DNA from: Paenibacillus kyungheensis
GTDB lineage: Bacteria; Bacillota; Bacilli; Paenibacillales; Paenibacillaceae
NCBI RefSeq assembly: GCF_028606985.1
Contig: NZ_CP117416.1
Location: forward strand, 5,085,001 to 5,149,000
Length of the DNA: 64,000 nucleotides
Reading direction: 5' to 3'
Below are positions 63,987 to 64,000 of the stretch, one piece after another. Both the position numbers and the translations under genes were made by a program. Below the pieces are notes generated by a model. The model made no database searches. It saw only the letters and a list, made by a program, of their open reading frames with translations, and was not told the DNA's origin. Each line of letters starts with the position of its first letter. Position 1 is the stretch's first letter.

Positions 63987-64000
63987 ATGAAGGCAACGAT
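63987..64000 (+). CDS. Start of a further plus-strand gene, cut by window edge
   Basis: ATG at 63987 with GAGGGG about 10 bases upstream; the first four codons read MKAT before the window ends. The 258 bases between the SDR start and this ATG hold nothing else I can support. Confidence 0.4.

Noticed and set aside
1-64000. tRNA/rRNA genes, CRISPR arrays, transposases, integrases, phage genes
   Set aside because: None recognised on either strand by eye; a tRNAscan, CRISPR finder and ISfinder run would be decisive.

Overview
The window looks like chromosome of a low-GC Gram-positive bacterium of the Paenibacillaceae, most likely a Paenibacillus. This is inferred from content: a carbohydrate ABC importer with no ATPase of its own beside a YesM/YesN-type two-component system, several secreted or cytoplasmic glycosidases, a YkoEDC-type thiamine importer under a TPP riboswitch, strong AGGAGG ribosome binding sites often paired with TTG or GTG starts, and compact operons ending in hairpin-plus-T-run terminators. 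I see no rRNA, tRNA, CRISPR array, prophage or insertion sequence.

Layout. 1-2.4 kb (minus strand): the start of a c-di-GMP-linked exopolysaccharide operon like Bacillus subtilis ydaJ-ydaK-(ydaL)-ydaM, with a GH8-like protein, a degenerate GGDEF receptor that keeps its inhibitory I-site, an unannotated 47-residue membrane protein and a truncated GT2 glycosyltransferase. 2.6-12.5 kb: a fuco/galactoside module (GH29, GH35, two permeases, a solute-binding lipoprotein, and an AraC-type response regulator with its kinase). 12.6-15 kb: rlmN, an ArsR-type repressor and a divergent NTF2-like gene with two matching operator palindromes, then a 39-residue membrane microprotein. 14.9-18.8 kb: TPP riboswitch, tenA and an ECF thiamine-precursor transporter.

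18.9-44.3 kb is a mosaic of mostly single genes: TIGR01777 epimerase, RluF-type pseudouridine synthase, an orphan lipoprotein with an apparent ATC start, a GIY-YIG protein lacking both signature tyrosines, a phytoene-desaturase-like flavoprotein, a MalT/LuxR-type regulator divergent from a sugar-isomerase-like gene, a zinc metallopeptidase, an alpha/beta hydrolase, an active diguanylate cyclase, a WYL regulator operon, arylamine N-acetyltransferase, an SDR, a TetR regulator, a luciferase-like oxidoreductase, Ada translationally coupled to a PEP-mutase-family enzyme, PhnA and AIM24.

44.5-52 kb holds an ascorbate-type PTS (EIIC, EIIB and a PRD regulator carrying EIIA) back to back with a CdaR regulator and a glycerate kinase/GntP-family permease pair; the control regions share a TTGTGCA motif. 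52.2-54.5 kb: a UbiA-family prenyltransferase and a secreted asparaginase with a perfect TnrA/GlnR box. 54.7-61.4 kb: a VTC-domain protein, a DUF4956 membrane protein and a beta-helix lipoprotein of the DUF4353 type, next to an OmpR-type two-component system and an unrecognised gene; functionally this is the least understood unit here. 61.5-64 kb: a GH10 xylanase, an extended SDR and the first codons of a further gene.

Genes that probably work together are the active diguanylate cyclase at 30.9 kb with the c-di-GMP receptor at 0.4 kb; the GH29/GH35/ABC/two-component module; the TPP-controlled thiamine salvage operon; and, as inference, the VTC/DUF4956/beta-helix genes with the adjacent two-component system.
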